A DNA stretch of 64,000 bases. Source: a virus. The DNA lies in the IMG/VR virus record IMGVR_UViG_3300037294_000266, positions 202,647-266,646 of that record. The stretch is one strand, 5' to 3'. Every line of letters starts with the position of its first letter. The stretch's first letter is position 1. The notes beneath the pieces are model-generated. The model saw only the letters and a program-made list of their open reading frames with translations, was not told the origin of the DNA and searched no databases. Made by a program: the position numbers and the translations under genes. Below, piece by piece: positions 18,366-26,460 of the stretch.

Positions 18366-18784
18366 GGTACCTTGGTCAATTGGCCTACGTCTCCTGTTCC
18401 CATGTTATACCCAAGATCCTTTTTCAAAAACTCAATCGAGTTAGACTGGCACTTGGAATTGTAACGCAGGATGTCTTCTTCGATGAATCTATCCTCTTGA
18501 TACATGTACGATTTGAGTTTCTCAGCGTACGTCAGGAGGACATCATTGACTTCAGAAGGACTCAGGTTGTGAAGATTGATCTTAGGGAACTGAGGCTTGG
18601 CATGACCAAGCCTAGGTGTCCTTACAAACTCCTCACATGTGGACGATTCTTGTTGAGCACCAAGGACAAAGAAGCTGGAGGTGCTGTTGTCGATGTGTTG
18701 AATGATAGAGCATGATCCGAGAGAGACAGATATCCAGAATGCTCCGAATATCCGCCCTCCTGAAAAGATGTCAGTAACTTTCAT
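18362..18784 (-). CDS. Small lipoprotein, possible outer-membrane spanin (140 aa)
   Basis: The N-terminus has a basic residue, a hydrophobic stretch and a lipobox ending in SLGSC, so Cys25 is the probable lipidated residue after signal peptidase II cleavage. The mature part is polar and helical (SPSEVNDVLLTYAEKLKSYM). It follows a gene for a single-pass membrane protein with a periplasmic coiled-coil by nine bases. That arrangement is typical of an inner-membrane spanin followed by an outer-membrane lipoprotein spanin, which together fuse the membranes at lysis. The pairing is inferred from topology and order; no spanin sequence family is recognised. Confidence 0.5.
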   Translation of the reverse strand: MKVTDIFSGGRIFGAFWISVSLGSCSIIQHIDNSTSSFFVLGAQQESSTCEEFVRTPRLGHAKPQFPKINLHNLSPSEVNDVLLTYAEKLKSYMYQEDRFIEEDILRYNSKCQSNSIEFLKKDLGYNMGTGDVGQLTKVP

Positions 18785-18793
18785 GGTTGAGAC

Positions 18794-19252
18794 CTATTCA
18801 CTAAGTCTCCTCCACCGCTCGGCTAATTCGTTCGATGGAGGACGTGTAGCTGCTGGTTTGTCACCCGGAGCTTTTGGGTTCGGCTGACGTGTTGGTCGGC
18901 TGCTAGGGCCTGGACTAACTTCTTTTGTAATTGCTGGTACTGGGTTACTCTTAAGTTCATAGTACCTTTCCTTATACCATGCAACTTGCTCGGTCAGGAG
19001 AGGTAATTTGTTGTCAAGCTCCAGTTGTAGACTAGCCTGTATACGAACGTGTTCCTCGATCCGCAGTTCCTGATCGCGTACGATCATATATAGATTACCG
19101 AACAGAAGCGTCATGCTCAGGAACCCAGTGTACGCGATAATCAGAGGTATGTTCTCGTTAACAAACTGTCGAAATGTCCTATCACGCAACCACATTTCCC
19201 TTAGGAAAAGTGCCAGCGCTTTCAGCACTTTGAACAGTGTAGTGAATCCCAT
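18794..19252 (-). CDS. Single-pass membrane protein, possible inner-membrane spanin (152 aa)
   Basis: Residues 35-58 form one clear membrane segment (IPLIIAYTGFLSMTLLFGNL). A charged helical region of about 50 residues follows, likely a coiled coil, and then a Pro/Lys/Arg-rich tail. The basic segment before the membrane helix favours an N-in, C-periplasm orientation. This is the layout of Rz-type inner-membrane spanins. The start is uncertain: ATG 19252 was chosen, but a GTG at 19267 would add five residues and has AGG at a better distance. Confidence 0.5.
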   Translation of the reverse strand: MGFTTLFKVLKALALFLREMWLRDRTFRQFVNENIPLIIAYTGFLSMTLLFGNLYMIVRDQELRIEEHVRIQASLQLELDNKLPLLTEQVAWYKERYYELKSNPVPAITKEVSPGPSSRPTRQPNPKAPGDKPAATRPPSNELAERWRRLSE

Positions 19253-19350
19253 ATCTTCTCGATACACCCTATTACCTAAAATGGTATGGACGTTTCTAGT
19301 TTTTATTAACGATTGTCATAAGGTACGTGGCATTCCTCCCGGAGACAAGC

Positions 19351-20700
19351 ATGTATAAATTAAAGGCTTTTGGTCAGATTGCAGCACTGATCGACAACAC
19401 CCGTACCATCGTGGCACCCGTAGGCGAACTCTCGCCAATGGCCCTCACTTACGCCCGTGAAAAGGAATACCTAAACTCTGCCGCAGCCCCTGGGCATACG
19501 CTGGTGGTGTTCTCTTCTACGCAAGATGGTGAGGTGGTTCAGGCAGACCCTGTCTTAGCCGCACGATTGTTGCTCATTAACAAATGGACTTACGAACAAG
19601 CATTGGGTGGGAGCTTTAATCCATCCACTGAATCGTTCCGTACAAAGTTCATCCAGCAGTTTGGTACGCAGTACGCGTTGTGGTCCATTGGTGCGATGGT
19701 TGAAGCAACCCCTAACGTCTATCTCCCAGGGGTAATCAACCTGCGCGATATCGCCAATGATGAGCTTCAGTACACCATCTGGTACGCCACTGAGATCTTC
19801 GAACAACAGTTTGACGAATATGAGATCAAGGTAGTTCCGCCGATCGATGAACTCGATGCGTTCTTCCTAGGGCGTACTGTTGTCAAGAGTGCTTTGGCTG
19901 CCCGCACGCCTGATGAAACCATGGACTTCATCCAACAGGCTAAGGAAGGGTATCCTGAAACGTATCTTCAAGCAGAAATGTTTGAATGGTTCGATCCGGT
20001 TAATCCAACCGATAAGTTATTGCGCATTCCTACTTACTGGAGTGTCGTCATTTACGGTCTCGCTGGCCGTAACGTCGATGCTATCAAAGAAGCGATCCGT
20101 GAACACATCCTGGACAACAGCGAACACACGAAAGAAGAATGGGCTGCTATCTTTCCTGAGATCTTCACATCGACCGAGTTCATCTTCGTTCCGATGTGGA
20201 AACTGTACGCCATTCCCAACCGTGAACTGGAAGCTGGCATGTACAGCTCTGTCGTCAATGCCTTCGCAGCCGTAGAGGAACTGAAACGTCTCGTACGTGG
20301 CGAAGGTTATACTGACGCATTCATTGAGGACAAGGCAGAGATCTTTGGTGCAGCTCACCGTGCGATCAGTGTGGCTGTAACAGGCGGACCTTACAACCGT
20401 GACGACATCACGAACTTCGTCCAACGTTATCCTGACTATATCAACGTAGATACGACAAGTGTCGACTTCATGCGCATGAGTCCGGAGACCCGACGGCTGG
20501 TTCTCACGTTAGGTGGGATGATGGTCGTGGCCGAATCGATGACACCCGATTCGGCAGTACCTATCCAATACACCCGACTTGTTCGTGAGGGCGTACTGTA
20601 CGTAGCTGCTACGCTGGATCGTTTCCAGTTGATCGTAGCCAGTAAGTACTCTGCTAACGACAACAGTTTACTAGAAGATTCTGGCGAGCCTGGGATCTGA
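19351..20700 (+). CDS. Putative virion protein (449 aa)
   Basis: Start chosen at ATG 19351 because CGGAGA lies seven bases upstream; the longer reading from 19327 lacks a ribosome binding site. Mixed alpha/beta protein with many aromatic residues (IWYATEIFEQQFDEYEIKV). No family recognised. Size and position among tail genes suggest a structural protein. Confidence 0.55.
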   Translation: MYKLKAFGQIAALIDNTRTIVAPVGELSPMALTYAREKEYLNSAAAPGHTLVVFSSTQDGEVVQADPVLAARLLLINKWTYEQALGGSFNPSTESFRTKFIQQFGTQYALWSIGAMVEATPNVYLPGVINLRDIANDELQYTIWYATEIFEQQFDEYEIKVVPPIDELDAFFLGRTVVKSALAARTPDETMDFIQQAKEGYPETYLQAEMFEWFDPVNPTDKLLRIPTYWSVVIYGLAGRNVDAIKEAIREHILDNSEHTKEEWAAIFPEIFTSTEFIFVPMWKLYAIPNRELEAGMYSSVVNAFAAVEELKRLVRGEGYTDAFIEDKAEIFGAAHRAISVAVTGGPYNRDDITNFVQRYPDYINVDTTSVDFMRMSPETRRLVLTLGGMMVVAESMTPDSAVPIQYTRLVREGVLYVAATLDRFQLIVASKYSANDNSLLEDSGEPGI

Positions 20701-20710
20701 AAGTAAGACA

Positions 20711-20728
20711 GTGGGGCATCCGCCCCAC
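20711..20728 (+). terminator. Short GC-rich hairpin
   Basis: GTGGGGC / GCCCCAC, a seven-bp stem with a four-base loop, 11 bases after the 449-aa gene and followed by TTAATCG. Probably a weak terminator or an RNA-processing site, since the next gene runs in the same direction. Confidence 0.45.
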
Positions 20729-20746
20729 TTAATCGATGAGGTAGTT

Positions 20747-21352
20747 ATGCGTATCCATCTTGCAGGTGCTGCTGGGTTTTTAAAGAGAGCCAGAGGTGTT
20801 ATTGGTGAGACCCTTACAGGAGGGAATCTGACACTTGGGTTCTATGGCGAGATCCCTGCTGCGAATTTCATCACAGGCGATCTATTAGCAACTAAGATCG
20901 GTATGGCTGCTGGCGCTGGCGCCAAGCGTTACAGTAATGAACCTTGGCTTAAATTTGCATATCAGGGTAAGACATTGTACGTCGCCAAGAAACATGTCCG
21001 CGTGGCGATAACCTGGGATAGCCTAAATGGCTTGGGTTCGGTGTTCGGGCAGAAGACAGTAGTCATCGGCGATAAGACTTATAAAGTTCGTATCCTTACT
21101 GGCAACGCTGGTTTTGAGTTCGACAAGTTATTTGAGCGAGTACATCGCAGCGGTACTGTAACTCCTAAGTTCGCTGACTATTTAGCGGAAGATCTTGACA
21201 TGGGACCTATCTACTCTCTATGTCAAGAAACTGTAACACTGTCGACATGGAGTGCGATCAGAAACAACATCCCAAGTGGTGTCAGCACCCAACCTAAAAA
21301 TACCACGGGTACAAACGTCGGATGGCGCCCAGTACTTGAATTAGTTGTCTGA
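20747..21352 (+). CDS. Putative virion/tail-associated protein (201 aa)
   Basis: Start chosen at ATG 20747 (MRIHLAG), preceded by GAGGTAG. A GTG 36 bases upstream lies within the hairpin and is unlikely. The protein has a beta-rich pattern with LKFAYQGKTLYVAKKHVRV, a WDSLN segment and TYKVRILTGN, and it ends in GWRPVLELVV. I recall this kind of domain and ending from tail-fibre or tail-tip proteins of other phages, but I cannot name a family. A role at the virion surface is inferred. Confidence 0.5.
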   Translation: MRIHLAGAAGFLKRARGVIGETLTGGNLTLGFYGEIPAANFITGDLLATKIGMAAGAGAKRYSNEPWLKFAYQGKTLYVAKKHVRVAITWDSLNGLGSVFGQKTVVIGDKTYKVRILTGNAGFEFDKLFERVHRSGTVTPKFADYLAEDLDMGPIYSLCQETVTLSTWSAIRNNIPSGVSTQPKNTTGTNVGWRPVLELVV

Positions 21353-21354
21353 CA

Positions 21355-21402
21355 ACATAGAGAGAGAGAGAGGAGCCGTGAGGCTCCTCTCTCTCTCTAT
21401 GT
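21355..21402. terminator. Long AG/CT hairpin between convergent genes
   Basis: ACATAGAGAGAGAGAG... then GGAGCC, loop GTGA, GGCTCC..., then ...CTCTCTATGT. The stem is about 21 bp and consists mostly of an (AG)n/(CT)n dinucleotide tract, with arms that may differ by one repeat unit. It carries the CATA/TATG flanks. Confidence 0.6.
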
Positions 21403-21409
21403 CACATCT

Positions 21410-23878
21410 TTAAATAATCGTAACGTGTTCGTTGTACACTCGGTTCAATGAGACATGCGAATCATCAATGACTGCGATCTGACTATTAGGGTAACTGTTC
21501 TGCCCCTCAAACGAGTGACTGATCAAGAACACCTGGGAGTAGACCTCATCGTCCATCAGTTCTTTCAAGGCCAGAGTCAGGTTAAGACGATGGACTTCAT
21601 CAAACGTACGACCGAGTTCATCAAGGTACAGTGGATAGCCTTGCAGATCAAGAAACTTGTAGACCACTAAACGAAACGCCTGGTTAACAATGTCAACCTG
21701 ACTGTCCGACCCGAACTCAATGTCTGGGATCTGGTTTTCGTTTGTATGGACATACATAGGGAACTTGTAATTCAACTCACCATCTTCGATGTCACATTTA
21801 TCCAAGGCCATGTTGTAGCCCCAGACTTTAGCGATGACATTGTTGATAGCTTCAATGAATGTGTTAATGAACACCATGATCTGTTCAGCAATGATCCCGT
21901 CACGAGGAGAAAGTAACTTCTCAAGCTCTATGAGAGCAGCTTCTTCACGCTTAGCCTCCTCCAACGACCGATTGAGATCGCCCACAATCCCCATCTGGAT
22001 CTCAGCTTCAGCCAGAGACTGTTCCAACATCCCTAATTGAGTCTGATGTCTCCTGACCTGAAGTTGGATCTCTTCAACCACTGTGAACTTAATCATCTCG
22101 TCGAGCAGACGGTCAATGCGGCCTTTGAACGAATATGCTTGCTCGGTGAAATCTGCTGCCATGATCAGTTTCTGATGGAATTCAAAGATTTCAGCACGCT
22201 GCTTACGCGCCTCCATCAAATGCTCCTTCAGATCCAACACACGACCGCCTAAGCTGTTCGCCACGGCACGAAGACTACCTGTGCTGTTCAACTGTGCCAA
22301 TTGCTCGAGCGTGTCTAACAGAGGCTTCTTCTCGCGTTCTACGGCAAGGCAGGCTAAATGGGTTTTCACATCACGAATGAAGCTTGTGCACTTAGGAATC
22401 AGAGTCCGACCCTTAGAGAACCCGCCAGCATTAGCAATGAGTGTCCACAGTTCACCGAGGTCAGGATTGCGATCACGAAGAACGTAGAGGTTGTTTAACA
22501 CCTCGTCATTTTCACGCGCCTGTCCTAACCATTCCTTCACGACATTGATCTTAGCGTCCATTGATGTCTTGAACGCTTGACCTTTCTCAAGGAGTTGTTT
22601 GATGTCAGCTTCTTCTGACTCGTTGACACCTTCTTTAAAGCCGTGATTGCAGTTAGGGCAATTGATGGTACGGCAATTACGGATGTGATTGAGCCGGTAT
22701 TCTAATTCACTGATCCGTGATGTGCCTCCCATGAGCTTATTCTGGAGTTCTGATAATTCATGTTGCTTGGCCGATATCTTACTCCTGTCAAAGAGAGATT
22801 CGTCCGAGGCAGCTACTCCATGAAGAAGCTCTATAACCTCCTGTACTGCATTCAAGCAGTAATCGTGGGAAGGCAGTCGCTCTTGGACCACATCGCCTGA
22901 CAATTGGCTCTGTAGGTCCTCGTACTGGTCAGTAAGGACTGTCAACGACTCATGAAGTTCTTTAGGATCGATCCCTTCCAACTCTCCAATGTCATAAAGC
23001 TGTTTGTCGACTTCCTGATACTGCGCTTCAACCTCATGCAGTGCCGCTTCCAACATCTTGACCCGCGCCTGAAGATTGTCAGATATCTCGGCTACAGTAG
23101 AAATGTCAGTCGTGTTAGCAAACACAGGCATCGGACAGCGATGAGAATCCATCGTCTGTATAAGAGCATCCAACTGAGCAGCGTACATGTGGTACTCTTG
23201 CTCATACTCGGTGAAACTATCTGCCAGGCCATCACGATTGGAATGCTGATGAAGCTTAATGAGGCGTTGATGAGTTTCTTCAGACTGCTTACGCATCGAT
23301 TTAAAGGAAGCGTCGTCAATCTTCTTGGCAGACTCGTTAACCAACCGCCCTGACAGGTGCTTAATGACTGCGGACGTATCACGAGCGGCTTTGCGGATAC
23401 GTGAATGGAACTTGATAACGTATTCAAAGTCTGCAGATGACAGTAACGTGATCCAGTCACGGCGTTCAACCGCACTCATTGAGGTGAACTTGTCCTGGCC
23501 TGTAAGAACATTGTTAATGGCATTGGTCATGCCGAAATGCTCACGGATCAATTCCATCTGAACAGCGCCAGTATGACCTACGTTCAGTTCTTCCTCATCA
23601 CAGATGAAACTATGAACAGGGTTCTTTGAAGAGAAGTCATTCCTTAACTCGTAGTGCCTTCCATTGTTGTGCAGGTGAATGAGTTTATACCCGCCCGAAT
23701 GAAAATCATTCTTAGAGGCAGGCATTACAGTAAACCCTACCTTCAACAGACTCGATTTCCCAGATCCGTTGGTGCCCAGAACAATCTGGGTCTTAGCCGA
23801 AGGACAGATCTCAAAAGTCTCAATGCCTTTTAAAACAAACCGCTTGCATTTATGCAAGACGCACTTACTAATAAACAT
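21410..23878 (-). CDS. SbcC/Rad50-like ATPase (822 aa)
   Basis: Structural-maintenance type ATPase. Walker A GTNGSGKS is at residues 35-42, followed by long charged helices. In the middle sits a CPNC motif (Cys407, Cys410), the position of the zinc hook of Rad50/SbcC. A second helical arm leads to the C-terminal nucleotide-binding part with Walker B-like YPLYLDELGRTFDEVHR and a FLISHS switch. SbcC/Rad50 works with the nuclease SbcD/Mre11 on DNA ends; T4 gp46 is the phage counterpart. No SbcD-like gene is visible next to it. It is flanked by convergent and divergent virion genes. Confidence 0.8.
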   Translation of the reverse strand: MFISKCVLHKCKRFVLKGIETFEICPSAKTQIVLGTNGSGKSSLLKVGFTVMPASKNDFHSGGYKLIHLHNNGRHYELRNDFSSKNPVHSFICDEEELNVGHTGAVQMELIREHFGMTNAINNVLTGQDKFTSMSAVERRDWITLLSSADFEYVIKFHSRIRKAARDTSAVIKHLSGRLVNESAKKIDDASFKSMRKQSEETHQRLIKLHQHSNRDGLADSFTEYEQEYHMYAAQLDALIQTMDSHRCPMPVFANTTDISTVAEISDNLQARVKMLEAALHEVEAQYQEVDKQLYDIGELEGIDPKELHESLTVLTDQYEDLQSQLSGDVVQERLPSHDYCLNAVQEVIELLHGVAASDESLFDRSKISAKQHELSELQNKLMGGTSRISELEYRLNHIRNCRTINCPNCNHGFKEGVNESEEADIKQLLEKGQAFKTSMDAKINVVKEWLGQARENDEVLNNLYVLRDRNPDLGELWTLIANAGGFSKGRTLIPKCTSFIRDVKTHLACLAVEREKKPLLDTLEQLAQLNSTGSLRAVANSLGGRVLDLKEHLMEARKQRAEIFEFHQKLIMAADFTEQAYSFKGRIDRLLDEMIKFTVVEEIQLQVRRHQTQLGMLEQSLAEAEIQMGIVGDLNRSLEEAKREEAALIELEKLLSPRDGIIAEQIMVFINTFIEAINNVIAKVWGYNMALDKCDIEDGELNYKFPMYVHTNENQIPDIEFGSDSQVDIVNQAFRLVVYKFLDLQGYPLYLDELGRTFDEVHRLNLTLALKELMDDEVYSQVFLISHSFEGQNSYPNSQIAVIDDSHVSLNRVYNEHVTII

Positions 23879-23940
23879 AGGTCGTACTCCCTAATCCTGT
23901 AGGATAGGTCATTTATGTTTAGTTTAACGATGAGGTCTTT

Positions 23941-24756
23941 ATGTTAGACAACTCAGCTAGTGTTTTCCGCTGTGTGGCGATGGGTACAGCGGCTGAAAAC
24001 AAGAAGCTCCGTGGTCCAGACGGAAACTTCTCAAAGAAACTATTGGTTACCGCTGTTGAGAAACTCCCATTCCTCGACGGGGAGCAAGTAGACCGTGTGG
24101 ATGCTGTCGAATATGAAGGTGTTGACGATCAAGGTAAGGCTCAGTCAGGTACCTCGTTTGTGTCAAATAACATCAACGCGTTCTGGCTACCTGAAACAAA
24201 CCGTCGAACACCACCGGACGTACAGCGTGGCGAGCGTATAGCCCTGTACCAGTACGCTAACAACGATAAGTACTACTGGCGTAGCATGGGCATGGACGAC
24301 AACCTACGGCGCTTAGAGACCGTCATTTTAGGTATCAATGCCAATCCGAATACAGGGACTGATGGCATCGATCCTGACAACATGTACTTCATTGAATTCA
24401 GCAGTCATACCAAGACGATCACCCTCAGTACCAGTCAGATGAACGGTGAGGTCTGTACATATGACTTCCAGTTTGACATGGCTACAGGTAAGGTAGTCCT
24501 TCAGGACAATTTGGGTAACTACGGTCTATTGAAGTCAACAGAATACTTCATAGAACTTAAGAATGGCCTGGGCACGTGGCTGCAGCTCAATAAACAAGAC
24601 ATCTTTGGCTTCGCTCCTCGTAACATTGATCTTACAGCTACCAATAACGTCGATGTCAAGGCCAAAAAGATTACCTTAAACGGAGGCGGTTCTATATTCA
24701 CTCTTCAGGCGTCTGGCACTACATTGAAGACTCCTAAATTCCAAGGGATGACGTAA
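23941..24756 (+). CDS. Baseplate spike shaft-like protein (271 aa)
   Basis: The N-terminal half is mixed and contains an OB-like stretch. The C-terminal 70 residues are a run of short alternating beta strands (NIDLTATNNVDVKAKKITLN, then GGGSIFTLQASGTTLKTPKF) typical of the triple beta-helix of phage central spikes. Its stop codon overlaps the start of the PAAR gene (TAATG), so the two are translated together. Spike shaft plus PAAR tip form the membrane-piercing needle of contractile tails. The family is inferred from strand pattern and partner gene. Confidence 0.65.
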   Translation: MLDNSASVFRCVAMGTAAENKKLRGPDGNFSKKLLVTAVEKLPFLDGEQVDRVDAVEYEGVDDQGKAQSGTSFVSNNINAFWLPETNRRTPPDVQRGERIALYQYANNDKYYWRSMGMDDNLRRLETVILGINANPNTGTDGIDPDNMYFIEFSSHTKTITLSTSQMNGEVCTYDFQFDMATGKVVLQDNLGNYGLLKSTEYFIELKNGLGTWLQLNKQDIFGFAPRNIDLTATNNVDVKAKKITLNGGGSIFTLQASGTTLKTPKFQGMT

Positions 24757-25019
24757 TGGGTATCGTGTCGCTAGTTAACGTTGACAGTGCGGGTGGTAAA
24801 ATAGCAGGTCCTGGCGCGCCTACTTGGACTTGGAATGGCATCGTCATTTCGTTATTAGGTGATGCCGTCGTTGGTCACGGACTACCTCCACATACCGCTC
24901 CTGTCATTGTCAGTGCAAGTGAATGGATGACAATCGATGGTGTTAAGGTAACACGGGTTGGAAGTATGGCTGGCTGCGGACATGGCGTAACCGGATCAAG
25001 TCAGATGGATATTCCATAA
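24756..25019 (+). CDS. PAAR-like spike tip protein (87 aa)
   Basis: Small protein with the PAAR pattern: GDAVVGHGLPPHTAPVIVSA, then VKVTRVGSMAGCGHGVTGSS. The three His residues and the Cys in the GHG, PPH and CGHG segments would bind the metal at the tip. PAAR proteins form a sharp cone on the trimeric spike of contractile tails and type VI secretion systems. Immediately downstream of, and overlapping, the spike shaft gene. Confidence 0.8.
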   Translation: MGIVSLVNVDSAGGKIAGPGAPTWTWNGIVISLLGDAVVGHGLPPHTAPVIVSASEWMTIDGVKVTRVGSMAGCGHGVTGSSQMDIP

Positions 25020-25022
25020 CGG

Positions 25023-25057
25023 CATAAGCGGAGGAGGGACATCCCTCCTCCGCTATG
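25023..25057. terminator. 12-bp hairpin between convergent genes
   Basis: AGCGGAGGAGGG / CCCTCCTCCGCT with loop ACAT, flanked by CATA and ATG. Lies between the PAAR gene and the convergent 420-aa gene. Confidence 0.65.
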
Positions 25058-25060
25058 TTG

Positions 25061-26323
25061 TCATTCCTTAACAACAGATAACTTACTGGTGCCCCATTTA
25101 ACAACATCTCCACGGGAGAATGTTTCAGGTTTGCCAGAGCTTCGTTTCTCATCCACCTTATCCTGCCAGCGGAAGTTACGATTGTTCATGGAACGGTGTT
25201 GTGACATGTTACTGTCAATGCGGATAACCCAAAGACCGTTTTCCTCCGCTGAAATAAACGAAGGAAGTAAGCCAAGTTCCGTCCGCAATGGGAACAGAGG
25301 ACGTTCATCAAAATAGAAACGTCCTGGAAGGAACGTCCGAGTGGTCTGATGGACTTTGGTTGTCAGATGATCGACTTCGATAGCTACGATGAATGACTGG
25401 CTCTGTGTAAGCAGTTCGACCATACATTCGTTACTGTAGAACTTTTGAAGATCATAGTCCGTTTCATTCTCTTCACTGATCTGATGGAAACGTTCCATCG
25501 AGGTCTGATCGAGTTTGTACCGAGACGTCATATACCGCTCCAGGAAAGGAATGCGGTCCATGAAGACTTTCATGGCATTGCTGCCAATTACTTTAAAGTC
25601 TTTGCTGGCAAGGTGTAAGAACCCGCCAATAACAATCCCCATCACTTTATTAGTCGTGTCAAACGGTACCTTGAGGTAGAACTGGTTGGAGTACAACGAT
25701 GACTCGTCAGGATTGTAAATCATGTCAGGTGTAATCGACGCGGTATGGACCTTACCAATGTTCAAGAAACTGATAAGACCTACGTGTGCTGCCTGAGACC
25801 GACGGAATGTGATAGCCCCGTCTTTGATGTACGCTCCATCACCATCTGAATCCAACCGATGAACGTAACCGTTTACAGTAGCGAGGCTGTGTTCTCTGAC
25901 CTCTTTGTAATCGGTGTTGTCCCGGCGTAACCAGATGTCTGTCTTGTCGTAATCGTTAGCATCATTGAAGGGGGAACCAGACGGCACACAGATGTCTACT
26001 GTAAACCCGGCCTGCCATGCATCACGAGCCATGACATAAGACGTTTCGACAACCGGCTCACCGTCTTCAGACGGAAGCGTCGTGTTGCCATTGGAAGTCA
26101 ACCAGTCAATAACGGTGGTGGCTTCTGGGAGGGTTACAAACAGAGTTTCATACTTGCGCATGTCAAGAGTTTGTTTGGAAGAAAGCACTGGATGAGTAAC
26201 GACCAGGTAGATGTTTTCGTACGTTCGTAGGAGGCTCTTAACAGACATTTGTCTGACGTCAAGGTCTTCAAAACGGACATCTGGCTTCCGGTGTTTTACA
26301 ATCGCTTTTTGATATTCGTACAT
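25061..26323 (-). CDS. Hypothetical protein, possibly virion-associated (420 aa)
   Basis: No family recognised. Mixed alpha/beta, with a charged C-terminal tail (NNRNFRWQDKVDEKRSSGKP) and several Asp/Asn-rich loops (SPFNDANDYDKTD). It lies between the spike and the tail-fibre genes but on the opposite strand. The 137 bases between its start and the fibre gene hold AT-rich sequence that could contain divergent promoters. Confidence 0.5.
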   Translation of the reverse strand: MYEYQKAIVKHRKPDVRFEDLDVRQMSVKSLLRTYENIYLVVTHPVLSSKQTLDMRKYETLFVTLPEATTVIDWLTSNGNTTLPSEDGEPVVETSYVMARDAWQAGFTVDICVPSGSPFNDANDYDKTDIWLRRDNTDYKEVREHSLATVNGYVHRLDSDGDGAYIKDGAITFRRSQAAHVGLISFLNIGKVHTASITPDMIYNPDESSLYSNQFYLKVPFDTTNKVMGIVIGGFLHLASKDFKVIGSNAMKVFMDRIPFLERYMTSRYKLDQTSMERFHQISEENETDYDLQKFYSNECMVELLTQSQSFIVAIEVDHLTTKVHQTTRTFLPGRFYFDERPLFPLRTELGLLPSFISAEENGLWVIRIDSNMSQHRSMNNRNFRWQDKVDEKRSSGKPETFSRGDVVKWGTSKLSVVKE

Positions 26324-26460
26324 TTATCGCCTTCTCCCACGATAATGGTATGCCAGTTGTTTGATATCTGTATTAAACACAGATTTGTTTAAAAAGAAAT
26401 GACTCAGATTCTAGGGCCAGGTTCGGCACCAGAACCGTGGAGATCCCAACGGAGACTGCA

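Noticed and set aside
17796-18464. 222-aa open frame on the plus strand
   Set aside because: Antisense to the RNase H catalytic region, whose motifs show that the minus strand is coding.
20711-20746. GTG start giving a 213-aa reading of the tail-associated protein
   Set aside because: The extra 12 codons form the hairpin GTGGGGC...GCCCCAC, and a good GAGGTAG site precedes the ATG at 20747.
21355-21402. (AG)n/(CT)n tract as a microsatellite or phase-variation element
   Set aside because: It lies outside genes and its two arms pair as one hairpin, so it is better explained as a terminator stem.
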